A DNA stretch of 64,000 nucleotides. Origin: Alphaproteobacteria bacterium. Its GTDB lineage: Bacteria > Pseudomonadota > Alphaproteobacteria > CACIAM-22H2. A model generated the notes under the pieces. That model did not search any database. It was given only the letters and a program-made list of their open reading frames with translations, and was not told the origin of the DNA. The DNA is taken from the NCBI GenBank assembly GCA_016793165.1, contig JAEULA010000091.1, positions 20,139 through 84,138 of the forward strand. Reading direction: 5' to 3'. Made by a program: the position numbers and the translations under genes. Each line of letters opens with the position of its first letter. Position 1 is the stretch's first letter. Below are positions 41,077 to 50,005 of this stretch, in pieces.

Positions 41077-42258
41077 ATGGCCAGTGCCGTGATGCCCACC
41101 TACACGCGGGCGCCGATCGTCTTCACCCATGGCAAGGGATGCGAACTGTTCGCGCGCGACGGCCGGCGCTATCTCGACTTCGCCGCCGGCATCGCGGTCT
41201 GCGCGCTCGGGCATGCGCATCCGGGGCTCGTCGCGGCGCTGGCCGAGCAGGCCGGCCGTCTCTGGCATTGCTCGAACCTGTTCGAGATCGAGGGCCAGGA
41301 ACGGCTGGCCGCGCGGCTCGCCGAGCTGTCCTTCGGCGACGTCGTGTTCTTCGGCAACTCCGGCGCCGAAGCGAACGAATGCGCGATCAAGCTGGCGCGC
41401 CGCCATCATGCGGCGGCCGGCCGCGCGGAGCGGTGGCGGATCCTCGGCTTCGAGGGCAGCTTCCACGGGCGGACGCTGGCGACGCTGGCGGCAGCGGGCA
41501 ATCCGCGCAACCTGCAGAACTTCGGCCCGGTCGTGCCCGGCTTCGAGCAGGCGCCGTTCGGCGATCTCGACGCCGTCGCCGCGCGGCTCGGGCCGGAGAC
41601 CGCCGCGATCCTGGTCGAGCCGATCCAGGGCGACGGCGGCATCCGCGTGGCGCCTCCCGGCTTCCTCGCCGGGCTGCGCGCGCTCGCCGATCGCGCGGGC
41701 ATCCTGCTGATCTTCGACGAGATCCAGAGCGGCATCGCGCGCAGCGGCACGCTCTTCGCGCATGCGCATGACGGCGTGGCGCCGGACGTCATGACGCTCG
41801 CCAAGGGCCTCGGCGGGGGGTTCCCCGTCGGTGCCTGCGTCGCGACGCACCATGCGGCGGCGGGCATGACCGGCGGCAGCCATGCCTCGACCTTCGGCGG
41901 CAATCCGCTGGCGATGGCGGTCGCCAATGCCGTGCTCGATGTCGTCGCGCAGCCGGCCTTCCTTGCGCGCGTCGCGCGGGCGGCGGCGCGGTTGGGCGCC
42001 GGGCTCGACCGGCTCGTCGCGGCGCATCCCGGAGTCTTCGAGGCGCGCCGCGGGCGCGGGCTGATGGCGGGGCTGCGGTGCCGCGCGGACAGCGGCGAGG
42101 TCGCGGGACGGCTACGCGACGCCGGGCTGCTCGTCGCGCCGGCGCAGGATCGCGTCGTCCGGTTCCTGCCTGCGCTCGTCGTCGACGACGCGCAGATCGA
42201 CGAGGCGCTTGCGATCGTCGATGCTGTCGCGCGCCGCAACGCCGACCGCGCGGCGTGA
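41077..42258 (+). CDS. argD: Acetylornithine aminotransferase-type enzyme
   Basis: A 393-residue class III PLP aminotransferase of ArgD type. The N-terminal GCELFARDGRRYLDFAAGIAV, the cofactor-binding FFGNSGAEANECAIKLARR, LGFEGSFHGRT, ILVEPIQGDGGIRV, FDEIQSGIARSGTLFA and the PLP lysine in TLAKGLGGGFPVGA are all present. ArgD makes N-acetylornithine in arginine synthesis and often doubles in lysine synthesis. A CAGGAGA ribosome site precedes the ATG by eight bases. Usual partner argF is not next; instead a LysE exporter follows, so a catabolic or overflow role is possible. Confidence 0.88.
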   Translation: MASAVMPTYTRAPIVFTHGKGCELFARDGRRYLDFAAGIAVCALGHAHPGLVAALAEQAGRLWHCSNLFEIEGQERLAARLAELSFGDVVFFGNSGAEANECAIKLARRHHAAAGRAERWRILGFEGSFHGRTLATLAAAGNPRNLQNFGPVVPGFEQAPFGDLDAVAARLGPETAAILVEPIQGDGGIRVAPPGFLAGLRALADRAGILLIFDEIQSGIARSGTLFAHAHDGVAPDVMTLAKGLGGGFPVGACVATHHAAAGMTGGSHASTFGGNPLAMAVANAVLDVVAQPAFLARVARAAARLGAGLDRLVAAHPGVFEARRGRGLMAGLRCRADSGEVAGRLRDAGLLVAPAQDRVVRFLPALVVDDAQIDEALAIVDAVARRNADRAA

Positions 42259-42294
42259 CCGGCCGGCCGCTTTCAACCGAGGGAGATCGTCGGA

Positions 42295-42921
42295 ATGGAG
42301 ATCGCCGACCTTGTCCTGTTCCTCGTCGCCGCGTTCGCGATCGCGGTGACGCCGGGGCCGGGGATCCTCTACGTCGCGGCCCGCACGATGGCGGGCGGCC
42401 GCGGCGTCGGCTATGCGAGCAGCCTGGGCACCGGGCTGGGCGGACTCGTGCATGTCGCAGCGGGAGCCGTCGGCGTCTCGGCGATCTTGCTGGCGAGCGC
42501 GGAGCTGTTCACGCTGCTGAAGCTGCTCGGCGCGCTCTATCTCGTGTTCCTCGGCTGGCGCGCCTGGCGCGAGGCCGGTGCGCCGCTGGAGATCCTCGGG
42601 TCGACGCCGCGCGGCCGCGGTCAGGCCTTCCGCGATGGCGTGGTCGTCGAGGCGCTCAATCCCAAGACGGCGGCGTTCTTCCTCGCCTTCATCCCGCAAT
42701 TCGTCGACCCGGCGGCGGGCGGGCTCGCCATCCAGTTCGCGCTGCTCGGCACGATCTCGGTCGTCCTCAACACCGCGGTGGACTTCGTGGTCGTGGTCCT
42801 GGCGACCACGCTGCGCGAGCGCCTGACGACCCGCCACGACATCGTCCGCCGGATACGGCGCCTGTCGGCGGCGCTGCTGTGCGGCCTCGGCGTCTCGCTC
42901 GCCCTCGCGCGGCGGTCGTGA
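42295..42921 (+). CDS. LysE family amino-acid exporter
   Basis: A 208-residue inner-membrane exporter of the LysE/RhtB family with six hydrophobic helices. The N-terminal DLVLFLVAAFAIAVTPGPGIL carries the family's TPGP motif, followed by GYASSLGTGLGGLVHVAAG and, later, EALNPKTAAFFLAFIPQFVDP, which is strongly conserved. Members export lysine, arginine, homoserine or other small amines. It lies 36 bases behind argD in the same direction and opposite a LysR gene, the classic layout of a regulated export unit. A weak CCGC/GCGG hairpin plus T5 (42949-42965) may end transcription. Confidence 0.9.
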   Translation: MEIADLVLFLVAAFAIAVTPGPGILYVAARTMAGGRGVGYASSLGTGLGGLVHVAAGAVGVSAILLASAELFTLLKLLGALYLVFLGWRAWREAGAPLEILGSTPRGRGQAFRDGVVVEALNPKTAAFFLAFIPQFVDPAAGGLAIQFALLGTISVVLNTAVDFVVVVLATTLRERLTTRHDIVRRIRRLSAALLCGLGVSLALARRS

Positions 42922-42948
42922 CCGGCGCGATTAACCAGGACTTCATCT

Positions 42949-42965
42949 CCGCTCAGCGGCTTTTT
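42949..42965 (+). terminator. Weak hairpin plus T5 downstream of lysE
   Basis: CCGC (42949-42952), loop TCA, GCGG (42956-42959) and then C followed by TTTTT (42961-42965). The stem is only four pairs, so a genuine terminator is doubtful, but the T-run is unusual in this GC-rich context. Confidence 0.3.
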
Positions 42966-42992
42966 AACGGGTTTTCTCGAAAATGCCGCCTC

Positions 42993-43499
42993 ATGTTCAA
43001 GAGCAGCCAACGCCAGACCACCTCGCTGCGCACGCCGAGCTTCGGCCGTCGCGGCGTCCACGAGGAGTCGAACGACGTCGCGCCGGATGACATCTGGCGA
43101 GGGGTCGCGGCGCTGCACAAGCTGTCGGTCGAGGCGCGCGAGGACCGCGAGGTCCGCATCGCCTGCCTGTTCTACGCGCTGCGTCACTTCCATCCGGCCG
43201 ATGCGATCGACACGGTGGTCAAGCTGGTCGACCAGCGCATCGAGGCGTTCCAGCGCCTGATGGCCGAGGTTCCGACCCTGTTCGACGACGAGCAGGTCGA
43301 TGCCACGCTCGAGGACGCGGTCTATGCGACGATCGCGCGCACGCCGCTGACGATGGTCGGCGACAGGCCGCGCTTCGACGAGCGCCAGTTCCTGGCGCGC
43401 CTGCCCAAGTATCTCGATCGCGAGATCAACGCCCGCGCGCGGGCCGGTCGCCTGCGGCTGGCCGAGCGCGAGCAGCTCTATCTGACCACGATGCACTGA
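42993..43499 (+). CDS. Hypothetical protein, soluble and helix-rich
   Basis: A 168-residue protein that I do not recognise. It starts at ATG 42993 after an AT-rich leader. The first 30 residues are polar and basic (MFKSSQRQTTSLRTPSFGRR). The rest looks alpha-helical with many charged residues (DDIWRGVAALHKLSVEARED, LFYALRHFHPADAIDTVVKL). There is no signal peptide or membrane segment. It ends LAEREQLYLTTMH and converges on purH; a perfect CCGCCGCG/CGCGGCGG hairpin (43515-43533) lies between the stop codons. Codon use matches its neighbours, so I consider it a real gene. Confidence 0.7.
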   Translation: MFKSSQRQTTSLRTPSFGRRGVHEESNDVAPDDIWRGVAALHKLSVEAREDREVRIACLFYALRHFHPADAIDTVVKLVDQRIEAFQRLMAEVPTLFDDEQVDATLEDAVYATIARTPLTMVGDRPRFDERQFLARLPKYLDREINARARAGRLRLAEREQLYLTTMH

Positions 43500-43514
43500 G
43501 CCGCAAGGCTCGGT

Positions 43515-43533
43515 CCGCCGCGTCGCGCGGCGG
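43515..43533. terminator. Two-way stem-loop between convergent genes
   Basis: CCGCCGCG (43515-43522) pairs perfectly with CGCGGCGG (43526-43533) over a TCG loop, midway between the convergent stops of the unknown gene and purH. There is no T-run on either side. Confidence 0.5.
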
Positions 43534-43560
43534 GAGAATCAGCGCCCCGGCGCGCCGCCC

Positions 43561-45138
43561 TCAATGGCGGAAATGCCGCATCCCGGTGAACACCATCGCC
43601 AGGCCCTTGGCATCGGCCGCCGCAATCACGTCGGCGTCGCGGATCGACCCGCCGGGCTGGATGACCGCCGTCACGCCGGCCTCCGCGGCGGCGAGCAGGC
43701 CGTCCGCGAACGGGAAGAACGCGTCGGAAGCCACGACCGAGCCGATTGCGCGGCTTTGCGCCTCGCCGGCCGCCTTGGCGCCCTCCGCCGCCTTCCATGC
43801 CGCGATGCGCGAGGAGTCGATGCGGCTCATCTGGCCGGCACCGATGCCGACGGTGGCGCCCGACTTGGCGTACACGATGGCATTCGACTTCACGTGCTTG
43901 GCGACCGCGAAGGCGAAAAGCAGGTCGGCGGTCTCGACCGGGGTCGGCGCGCGCTTGGTGACGACCTTCAGTTCCGCCGCGGCGATCCGTCCGGCGTCGC
44001 GATCCTGAACGAGATAGCCCCCGGCGAGCGACTTGATCCACAGACCCTTCGCGGCGGGATCGGGCATGCCGCCGGTGACGAGCAGGCGGAGGTTCTTCTT
44101 CGACGCGATGATCGCGCGCGCGTCGCCATCCGCCTCCGGCGCCACGATCACCTCGACGAAGAGCTTGGCGATCTCGGCCGCGGTCGGTCCGTCGAGCGGA
44201 CGATTGAGCGCGATGATGCCGCCGAAGGCGCTGACCGGATCGCACGCGAGCGCCTTCAGATAGGCGTCGCGGGGATCCGCGCCGAGCGCGACGCCGCACG
44301 GATTGGCGTGCTTGACGATGACGCAGGCGGTGTCGGCGAACTCGGCCACCGCCTCGAAGGCGGCATCTGTGTCGTTGTAGTTGTTGTAGGAGAGCTCCTT
44401 GCCCTGGAGCTGGGTCGCGCTCGCCACGCCCGGTCGCGCGATCCCGCCGGCGTAGAATGCGGCGGTCTGGTGCGGATTCTCGCCGTAGCGCAGCACCTCG
44501 CGGCGCTCGCCCGCGACGACGAGGCGGCGCGGCCAGGCCTCGCGGTTCTGTTGCGCGAACCACTGCGAGATCGCCGCGTCATAGGCCCCGGTGCGTGCGT
44601 AGGCGTTCGCCGCGAGGCGGCGGCGCAGCGCCAGCGTCGTGCCGCCGCCGTTGGCGTCCAACTCGCCGGTCAGTGCGGCGTAGTCGGCGGCATCGACGAC
44701 GACGGCGACGGAGTCGTGGTTTTTCGACGCGGCGCGGATCATCGCCGGTCCGCCGATGTCGATGTTCTCGATCGCGGTCTCGAAGTCCGCGCCCTTCGCG
44801 ATCGTCGCCTCGAAGGGATAGAGGTTGACCACCAGCAGGTCGATCGGCGCGATCGCGTGCTTGCGCATCGCCTCGACATGCTCGGGCAGGTCGCGGCGTG
44901 CGAGCAGCCCGCCATGGATCTTCGGGTGGAGCGTCTTGACGCGGCCGTCCATGATCTCGGGAAAGCCGGTGTGGTCCGAGACCTCGACGACCCGATGCCC
45001 GGCCTCGCGCAACGCCTTTGCGGTGCCGCCGGTCGAGAGGATCTCGACGCCGTGGCGGGCGAGGCAGGCGGCAAGCTCGACCAGCCCCGTCTTGTCGGAG
45101 ACGGAGATCAGGGCGCGCGTGATCTTGACGATGGACAT
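43561..45138 (-). CDS. purH: Bifunctional AICAR transformylase / IMP cyclohydrolase
   Basis: Final two steps of purine synthesis, 525 residues from ATG 45138. The N-terminal MGS-like cyclohydrolase domain reads ITRALISVSDKTGLVELAACL, ILSTGGTAKALREAGH and EIMDGRVKTLHPKIHGGLLA. The transformylase domain carries KELSYNNYNDTDAAFE, VIVKHANPCGVALG (catalytic Lys-His), SAFGGIIALNRPLD and the C-terminal SDAFFPFADGLLAAAEAGVTAVIQPGGSIRD (in pieces). Length and order are normal. It is the last minus-strand gene after the glycan locus, 93 bases behind the CapD-type gene, and probably has its own promoter. Confidence 0.96.
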   Translation of the reverse strand: MSIVKITRALISVSDKTGLVELAACLARHGVEILSTGGTAKALREAGHRVVEVSDHTGFPEIMDGRVKTLHPKIHGGLLARRDLPEHVEAMRKHAIAPIDLLVVNLYPFEATIAKGADFETAIENIDIGGPAMIRAASKNHDSVAVVVDAADYAALTGELDANGGGTTLALRRRLAANAYARTGAYDAAISQWFAQQNREAWPRRLVVAGERREVLRYGENPHQTAAFYAGGIARPGVASATQLQGKELSYNNYNDTDAAFEAVAEFADTACVIVKHANPCGVALGADPRDAYLKALACDPVSAFGGIIALNRPLDGPTAAEIAKLFVEVIVAPEADGDARAIIASKKNLRLLVTGGMPDPAAKGLWIKSLAGGYLVQDRDAGRIAAAELKVVTKRAPTPVETADLLFAFAVAKHVKSNAIVYAKSGATVGIGAGQMSRIDSSRIAAWKAAEGAKAAGEAQSRAIGSVVASDAFFPFADGLLAAAEAGVTAVIQPGGSIRDADVIAAADAKGLAMVFTGMRHFRH

Positions 45139-45231
45139 GCGGGCGACTCGGGCGGAATGACGATGGCGCCCGTCTAACAAGAAACCGCCGGAAGGGCGAC
45201 TCCCGTCGCCCGCGTCAGAGTTTCGCGCGCG

Positions 45232-47166
45232 TCAGCTCTTCGCGCGAGACGGGCCCGTCGCCGGTGGCGCCGTCCCGGCGTCCCAGACGAACTCCGGCAC
45301 CAGCCGGCGCAGGCCGGCGAGCACATCGCCCTCGCGGCCCGCGCGGGCCTGCGCCTCGACCTCGTCGAAGGCGCGCGCCAGGAGCGCGCAATCGGCCACG
45401 CGCGGGCTCGCCAGCTGCACGCCCGGCAGCGAAGTCGGCGCGAGCGGCTCGGCGGCGTGGAAGAGCTCCTCCTCGAGCTTCTCGCCCTGGCGCAGGCCGG
45501 TGAAGACGATCGCGACGTCCTTGTCGGGCTTGAGCCCGGCGAGCCGGATCATGCGCCGCGCGAGGTCGACGATCCTCACGGGCTCGCCCATGTCGAGCAC
45601 GAGGATCTTGCCGCCGGTGCGCGTCTCGGCGCGGGCGCCGAAGGCCGAGGCCTGGAGCACGAGCTCCACGGCCTCGCGCACGGTCATGAAGTAGCGCTTC
45701 ATGTCGGGATGGGTGACGGTCAGCGGCCCGCCTGCGGCGAGCTGGCGCTGGAACAGCGGCACCACCGAGCCGGTCGAGCCGAGTACGTTGCCGAAGCGCA
45801 CCGTGACGAAGCGCGTGGCGCCGGGCTCCGCCGCGAGATCGAGCGCCTGGCAGTAGGATTCGGCGAGGCGCTTCGTGGCGCCCATCACGCTCGAGGGATT
45901 GACCGCCTTGTCGGTCGAGATCGCGACCATCGCCGCGACGCGGTGTGCGCGCGCGGCGTCGGCGACGTTGCGCGTGCCGATCGTGTTGGTGAGCACGCCC
46001 TCGGCCGGGTGCCCCTCCACCATCGGCACGTGCTTCAGCGCCGCGGCATGGAACACCAGCTCCGGCCGGTGTTCCGCGAAGGCGCGGTCGAGGCGGGCGC
46101 GGTCGCGCACGTCGGCGAGCACCGGCCGGCGCGCCAGCGCGGGATGCCGCTCGCCGATCTCCAGGTCGATCGAGTAGAGGGCGAACTCCGAGCTGTCGAG
46201 CAGCAGGAGCAGCGAAGGCCCGAGATCCGCGATCTGGCGCGCGAGCTCCGAGCCGATCGAGCCCCCGGCGCCGGTGACGAGGACGCGACGGCCGGCGACC
46301 AGGGATCGGACGGGCGCGCGGTCGAGCACGGCCTGCGGCCGCCCGAGCAGGTCCTCGATCGCGATCGGGCGGACGTCGAGCTTGGCCTGATCGGTGGTGC
46401 GCAGCTCGGTGATGCGCGGCAGCCTCGCCACCGCGATGCCGGCGCGGTCGGCCTCGTCGAGCAGGCGCTCGAGCGGCGGTCCGGCGAACTCGGCGCGCGT
46501 CACGACGAGGCGCTGCGGCGTGCGCTCCAGCGAGGCGAGCTGCTCGAGCACCGCGGGCAGATCGTCGACGCTGCCCATGACCTCGACGCCGCGGATCGAG
46601 CGTCCGCGCCGCGTCCCCGTTTCGTCGATCATGCCGACGACGCGATACGGCGCGCCGGGGCGCTCGCTCGCCTCGATGAACCGCTCGGCCTCGCTGGCCG
46701 CGCCGATCAGCAGCACCGGGACCCGGCCGGGATCGTCGGCCTGCGGGCTGAGGTCGAAGCGCCCGTCCTTGGCGAGGCGGTAGACGATCCGCGGGCCCGC
46801 GAGCAGCAGGACCATCACGAACCAGGCGATGAAGACGGCCGAGCGCGGCAGGTCCTGCAGGCGCGTGCCGACGAACATCGTGGCGAGGAAGACGAGGACG
46901 ATGAGCGTGGTCGCGCGCACGATGCGCGCGAGGTCGGGGAACGACGCGAAGCGCCAGATCCCGCGATAGAGGCCGAACCAGCGGAAGACGCCGGCCGCGA
47001 TCAGCATGAACACCAGCGCCCCGCCGATCACCAGCGCGCGGTCCTGCCGCGCGAGGTCGTCGCCCAGGCGAAGCCACAGCGCCAGCACATAGGCCAGCCC
47101 CGCCATCGCCAGGTCGTGGACGAAGGCGATCGCGAGCTTGGTGGAGGTGCTGATCCTGATTCGCAT
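45232..47166 (-). CDS. Membrane NDP-sugar 4,6-dehydratase (CapD/PglF/WbpM type)
   Basis: A 644-residue enzyme of the polysaccharide-biosynthesis CapD class, which converts UDP-GlcNAc to a 4-keto-6-deoxy sugar. The N-terminus has four membrane helices (up to about residue 125), then a first Rossmann domain (VPVLLIGAASEAERFI). The catalytic extended SDR domain has VLVTGAGGSIGSELARQI (near 295), HAAALKHVPMVEGHP, and AISTDKAVNPSSVMGATKRLAE, in which Met replaces the usual Tyr of Y-x-x-x-K as in WbpM. I start it at ATG 47166; the longer open frame runs into the intergenic region. It is the last sugar gene of the locus. Confidence 0.92.
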   Translation of the reverse strand: MRIRISTSTKLAIAFVHDLAMAGLAYVLALWLRLGDDLARQDRALVIGGALVFMLIAAGVFRWFGLYRGIWRFASFPDLARIVRATTLIVLVFLATMFVGTRLQDLPRSAVFIAWFVMVLLLAGPRIVYRLAKDGRFDLSPQADDPGRVPVLLIGAASEAERFIEASERPGAPYRVVGMIDETGTRRGRSIRGVEVMGSVDDLPAVLEQLASLERTPQRLVVTRAEFAGPPLERLLDEADRAGIAVARLPRITELRTTDQAKLDVRPIAIEDLLGRPQAVLDRAPVRSLVAGRRVLVTGAGGSIGSELARQIADLGPSLLLLLDSSEFALYSIDLEIGERHPALARRPVLADVRDRARLDRAFAEHRPELVFHAAALKHVPMVEGHPAEGVLTNTIGTRNVADAARAHRVAAMVAISTDKAVNPSSVMGATKRLAESYCQALDLAAEPGATRFVTVRFGNVLGSTGSVVPLFQRQLAAGGPLTVTHPDMKRYFMTVREAVELVLQASAFGARAETRTGGKILVLDMGEPVRIVDLARRMIRLAGLKPDKDVAIVFTGLRQGEKLEEELFHAAEPLAPTSLPGVQLASPRVADCALLARAFDEVEAQARAGREGDVLAGLRRLVPEFVWDAGTAPPATGPSRAKS

Positions 47167-47233
47167 GACGGCGGACGCTGCCGGGTCCTTTACCACACCG
47201 GGGGACGGCCGGGGACCCGGTCGCGCGCCGGGC

Positions 47234-48505
47234 TCAGCGCAGGCCAAGCCGGCGCAGCCGGCGCCAGGCGATCACGGTCGCCACGGTCTGGATCGCCCCC
47301 ATCGCGAAGACCGTGCGCGGGATGCCCAGCGTGGCGAGCAGGGTCGGCGCCGCGAGCGTGCCGCACAGCAGGCCGATGTGCTGCGTGATGATTCGCACCC
47401 GGAACACGCCCGAGACGGTGGCCGTCGGCCCGGAGCCCTGGATCACCGTCAGCAGCCGCAGGTCGTGCATCGGGCCGCCGATGGCGATCACCATGCAGGC
47501 GAGGGCGAGGCCCGGCAGCAGAAGCTCCGTGGGCGCGAGCGTGATGACGCTGCCGATCAGGATCATGCCGACGCCGCCCAGCCCCTGGCCGACATAGGCG
47601 CGCCGGAAGCTCGGCGGCGTCTGGCGGGAGGCATGGACGATGTTGGACGTCAGGTTGGACAGGCCGTAGAGCGCGATCAGCAGGCTGTAGGCGCCGATGC
47701 CCCCGACGCCGAGGAAGGTGGGCTGGCGCTCCTGCACCAGCAGTGCGAGGCCGAAGGTGATGCTGACGATCCACGTCGCGTTGGTGATCATGCTCGCCAG
47801 CAGCATGATGCGCAGCGGCCGGGTCCGCTGCACGATCGCGACCGAGGCGAGCAGACCGCGCATCTCCTGGGGCCCCGGCTCGCGCGGCGCCAGCCGCGGC
47901 AGCCCGAGCAGCAGCATCCAGGCCACGGTCATCAGCACGGCGTTGGCCGTGAAGAAGTGCAGGATCGGGATCAGCGCCGCGAGCGGTCCCGCGAGCGCGG
48001 GCCCGATCAGGCGCGCGAGGCGAACCGTGCCGTCCGCGAGGCCGTTGATCGCGAGCAGCTCCGCCGGCGATCGCGACAGGCGCGGCAGGCTCGACTGCAT
48101 CGCCGGGTCGAACTGGCCGCGCGCGCCCGCGACGATGATCGCCGCGCAGGCGAATCCCAGGATCACCGACCCGCCGCTCGTGACCACGACGACGGGGATG
48201 AGCACGCCCAGGCTGCGCACGATCCCGGTCGAAATCATCACGCTGCGCGGATCGCGATTGTCGAGGAAGCGCCCGCCCAGCGCCGCGGCGGTCAGCAGCG
48301 CGAGCGACGAGATCGCGGACACGTAGGCCGCGCGCTCGCCGACCGCTTCGACCGCGAGCCACACCAGCGCGACCTTGAACAGCTCGTCGCCGACGGCGGC
48401 GGTCGCGAGCGCCGCCCAGAGCTTGGCGATGTGGGGGTTGGCGAGGGGCTGGAAGACGCGCAAGGGCGGCGGCGGAAGACGGGATCGGGATTCCGCGACC
48501 GCCAT
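47234..48505 (-). CDS. MFS transporter within the glycan locus
   Basis: A 423-residue MFS protein with about twelve helices (AALATAAVGDELFKVALVWLAV at the start, GRFLDNRDPRSVMISTGIVRSLG in loop 2-3, RTRPLRIMLLASMITNATW mid-protein). It resembles the MFS_3/enterobactin-exporter-like group rather than a Wzx flippase, so what it exports is unclear. The start ATG at 48505 lies in the 7-base loop of a perfect 11-bp hairpin. The next in-frame ATG is far inside helix regions, so this start is the only sensible one. It follows the CBS-aminotransferase gene by 36 bases. Confidence 0.85.
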   Translation of the reverse strand: MAVAESRSRLPPPPLRVFQPLANPHIAKLWAALATAAVGDELFKVALVWLAVEAVGERAAYVSAISSLALLTAAALGGRFLDNRDPRSVMISTGIVRSLGVLIPVVVVTSGGSVILGFACAAIIVAGARGQFDPAMQSSLPRLSRSPAELLAINGLADGTVRLARLIGPALAGPLAALIPILHFFTANAVLMTVAWMLLLGLPRLAPREPGPQEMRGLLASVAIVQRTRPLRIMLLASMITNATWIVSITFGLALLVQERQPTFLGVGGIGAYSLLIALYGLSNLTSNIVHASRQTPPSFRRAYVGQGLGGVGMILIGSVITLAPTELLLPGLALACMVIAIGGPMHDLRLLTVIQGSGPTATVSGVFRVRIITQHIGLLCGTLAAPTLLATLGIPRTVFAMGAIQTVATVIAWRRLRRLGLR

Positions 48506-48536
48506 AGCCGGTCGCGGAACCGGGAACCAGTCTTTC
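48474..48536 (-). repeat. Inverted repeat placing the MFS start codon in a hairpin loop
   Basis: On the minus strand TTCCGCGACCG (48519-48509) and CGGTCGCGGAA (48501-48491) form a perfect 11-bp stem with loop GCTATGG. The ATG in that loop is the start of the MFS gene at 48505. Outer arms GGAAAGAC and GTCTTCC (48536-48529 and 48480-48474) extend the symmetry imperfectly to about 63 bp. Confidence 0.8.
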
Positions 48537-48541
48537 CGCGG

Positions 48542-50005
48542 CTATGCGCCTTTCGTGCGGCGGGCCAGGTGGCGCGCGCCGACGATGCGCTGCAGCGTCG
48601 CGCAGATGTAGTCGATCTCGTCGTCGCCGAGACCCACGCCCGAAGGCAGGCTGAATCCCTGGGCGGAGAGCTCGACGGTCGCCGGGAAGGCGCGATTCCC
48701 GGCAAAGGGCTTGTACGGCGGCATATCGTGCAGCGGATAGAACAGCGGACGGGTGTCGATTCCCGCCTCGCCGAGCCGCTGCATGATCTCGTCGCGGGGC
48801 AGGCCCGTCCGCTCGGCGTCCACGATGACCGAGACCATCCAGTAGCTGTTGTCGAACCCGTCGAGCTGCGCGGCCATCGCGAGGCCCGACGCCCCGGCAA
48901 GCCCCTTGCGGTAGCGTGCGGCGATCGCGCGCTTGCGCGTCAGGAATCCGGCGGCCTGCTCGAGCTGGGCGCAGCCGATTGCGGCCTGCAGGTTGGTGAG
49001 ACGGTAGTTGTAGCCGACCTCGTTGTGCCAGTAGCGCTTCGCCGGATCCATGCCGTGGTCGCGCATGCGCCGGGCGCGCGCCGCGGCCTCGGCGTCGCGC
49101 AGCACGACCGCGCCGCCCTCGCCCGTGGTGATCACCTTGTTCGAGAAGAAGCTGAACGTGCCGGCATGGCCGATCGTGCCGCAGGGCCGGCCCTTGTAGC
49201 GCGCGCCGATCGCCTCGGCCGCGTCCTCGATGACGACGAGGCCGTGCTTCTCCGCCAGCGCCATCAGCGGATCCATGTCGGCCGGCTGGCCGTAGAGATG
49301 GACGGGCATGATCGCGCGCGTGCGCGGCGTGATCGCGGCCGCGACGAGCGCGGGGTCGATGTTCCAGCTGCGGCGGTCGACGTCGACGATCACGGGCGTC
49401 GCGCCGGCATGGATCACGGTGTTGATGGTGGCGGCGAATGTCAGGTCCGGAACGATGACCTCGTCGCCGGCGCCGATGCCGTAGCCGAGCAGCGCCAGAT
49501 GCAGCGCCGCCGTCCCGTTCGACGCGGACACGACATGCCCGGCGCCGAGCATCGCGCCCAGCATCTCCTCGAACCGGCGGACATAGGTGCCCTGGGAGCT
49601 GATCCAGTTCGTGGTGATGCACTCGGTGACGTATTTGAGCTCGTTGCCGCCGAGCACCGGCTCGGCCACCGGAATCCGGCGCGGCCGTCCCGCCGTCGCG
49701 ATGTCGACGGGGCGACGCTCGGCGTCGACCAGGGGGACCACCTGGCCGCCGGCGGGCGGCCGGGGGGCGGTCGCGGACTCGGGAAGAGGAAGGGCGCCGG
49801 CGTCGGGGGTCATGGCTGCTCGCACGCTGAGGGAGAGGCTGCCACCCCGGGCGAGACAGGCTTCGATGTCGGCGGCGCAGAGCCGTCCGACCAGCCGACC
49901 TTCGGGATCCACGGCGAACGCCAAGCCGAAGCCGTTCCGGTCCAGCTGGGCCAGCGCGGCGTCGAGCGAATCGGTCTCGCGAACCAGAAGTTGCTTGATG
50001 GGCAA
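48542..50005 (-). CDS. DegT/DnrJ/EryC1/StrS sugar aminotransferase with N-terminal CBS segment
   Basis: A fused protein of about 487 residues. The C-terminal 370 residues are a DegT-type PLP enzyme: RIPVAEPVLGGNELKYVTEC, SNGTAALHLALLGYGIGAGDEV, VIEDAAEAIGARYKG, and the PLP lysine in FSFFSNKVITTGEGG. Such enzymes aminate 4-keto sugars, for example the product of the CapD-type neighbour. The first 90 residues look like one CBS motif (LDAALAQLDRNGFGLAFAVD, PEGRLVGRLCAADIEACLARG), a fusion I do not know from this family. The start is uncertain: TTG 50005 just precedes the CBS part; an internal ATG would remove it. Confidence 0.82.
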   Translation of the reverse strand: MPIKQLLVRETDSLDAALAQLDRNGFGLAFAVDPEGRLVGRLCAADIEACLARGGSLSLSVRAAMTPDAGALPLPESATAPRPPAGGQVVPLVDAERRPVDIATAGRPRRIPVAEPVLGGNELKYVTECITTNWISSQGTYVRRFEEMLGAMLGAGHVVSASNGTAALHLALLGYGIGAGDEVIVPDLTFAATINTVIHAGATPVIVDVDRRSWNIDPALVAAAITPRTRAIMPVHLYGQPADMDPLMALAEKHGLVVIEDAAEAIGARYKGRPCGTIGHAGTFSFFSNKVITTGEGGAVVLRDAEAAARARRMRDHGMDPAKRYWHNEVGYNYRLTNLQAAIGCAQLEQAAGFLTRKRAIAARYRKGLAGASGLAMAAQLDGFDNSYWMVSVIVDAERTGLPRDEIMQRLGEAGIDTRPLFYPLHDMPPYKPFAGNRAFPATVELSAQGFSLPSGVGLGDDEIDYICATLQRIVGARHLARRTKGA

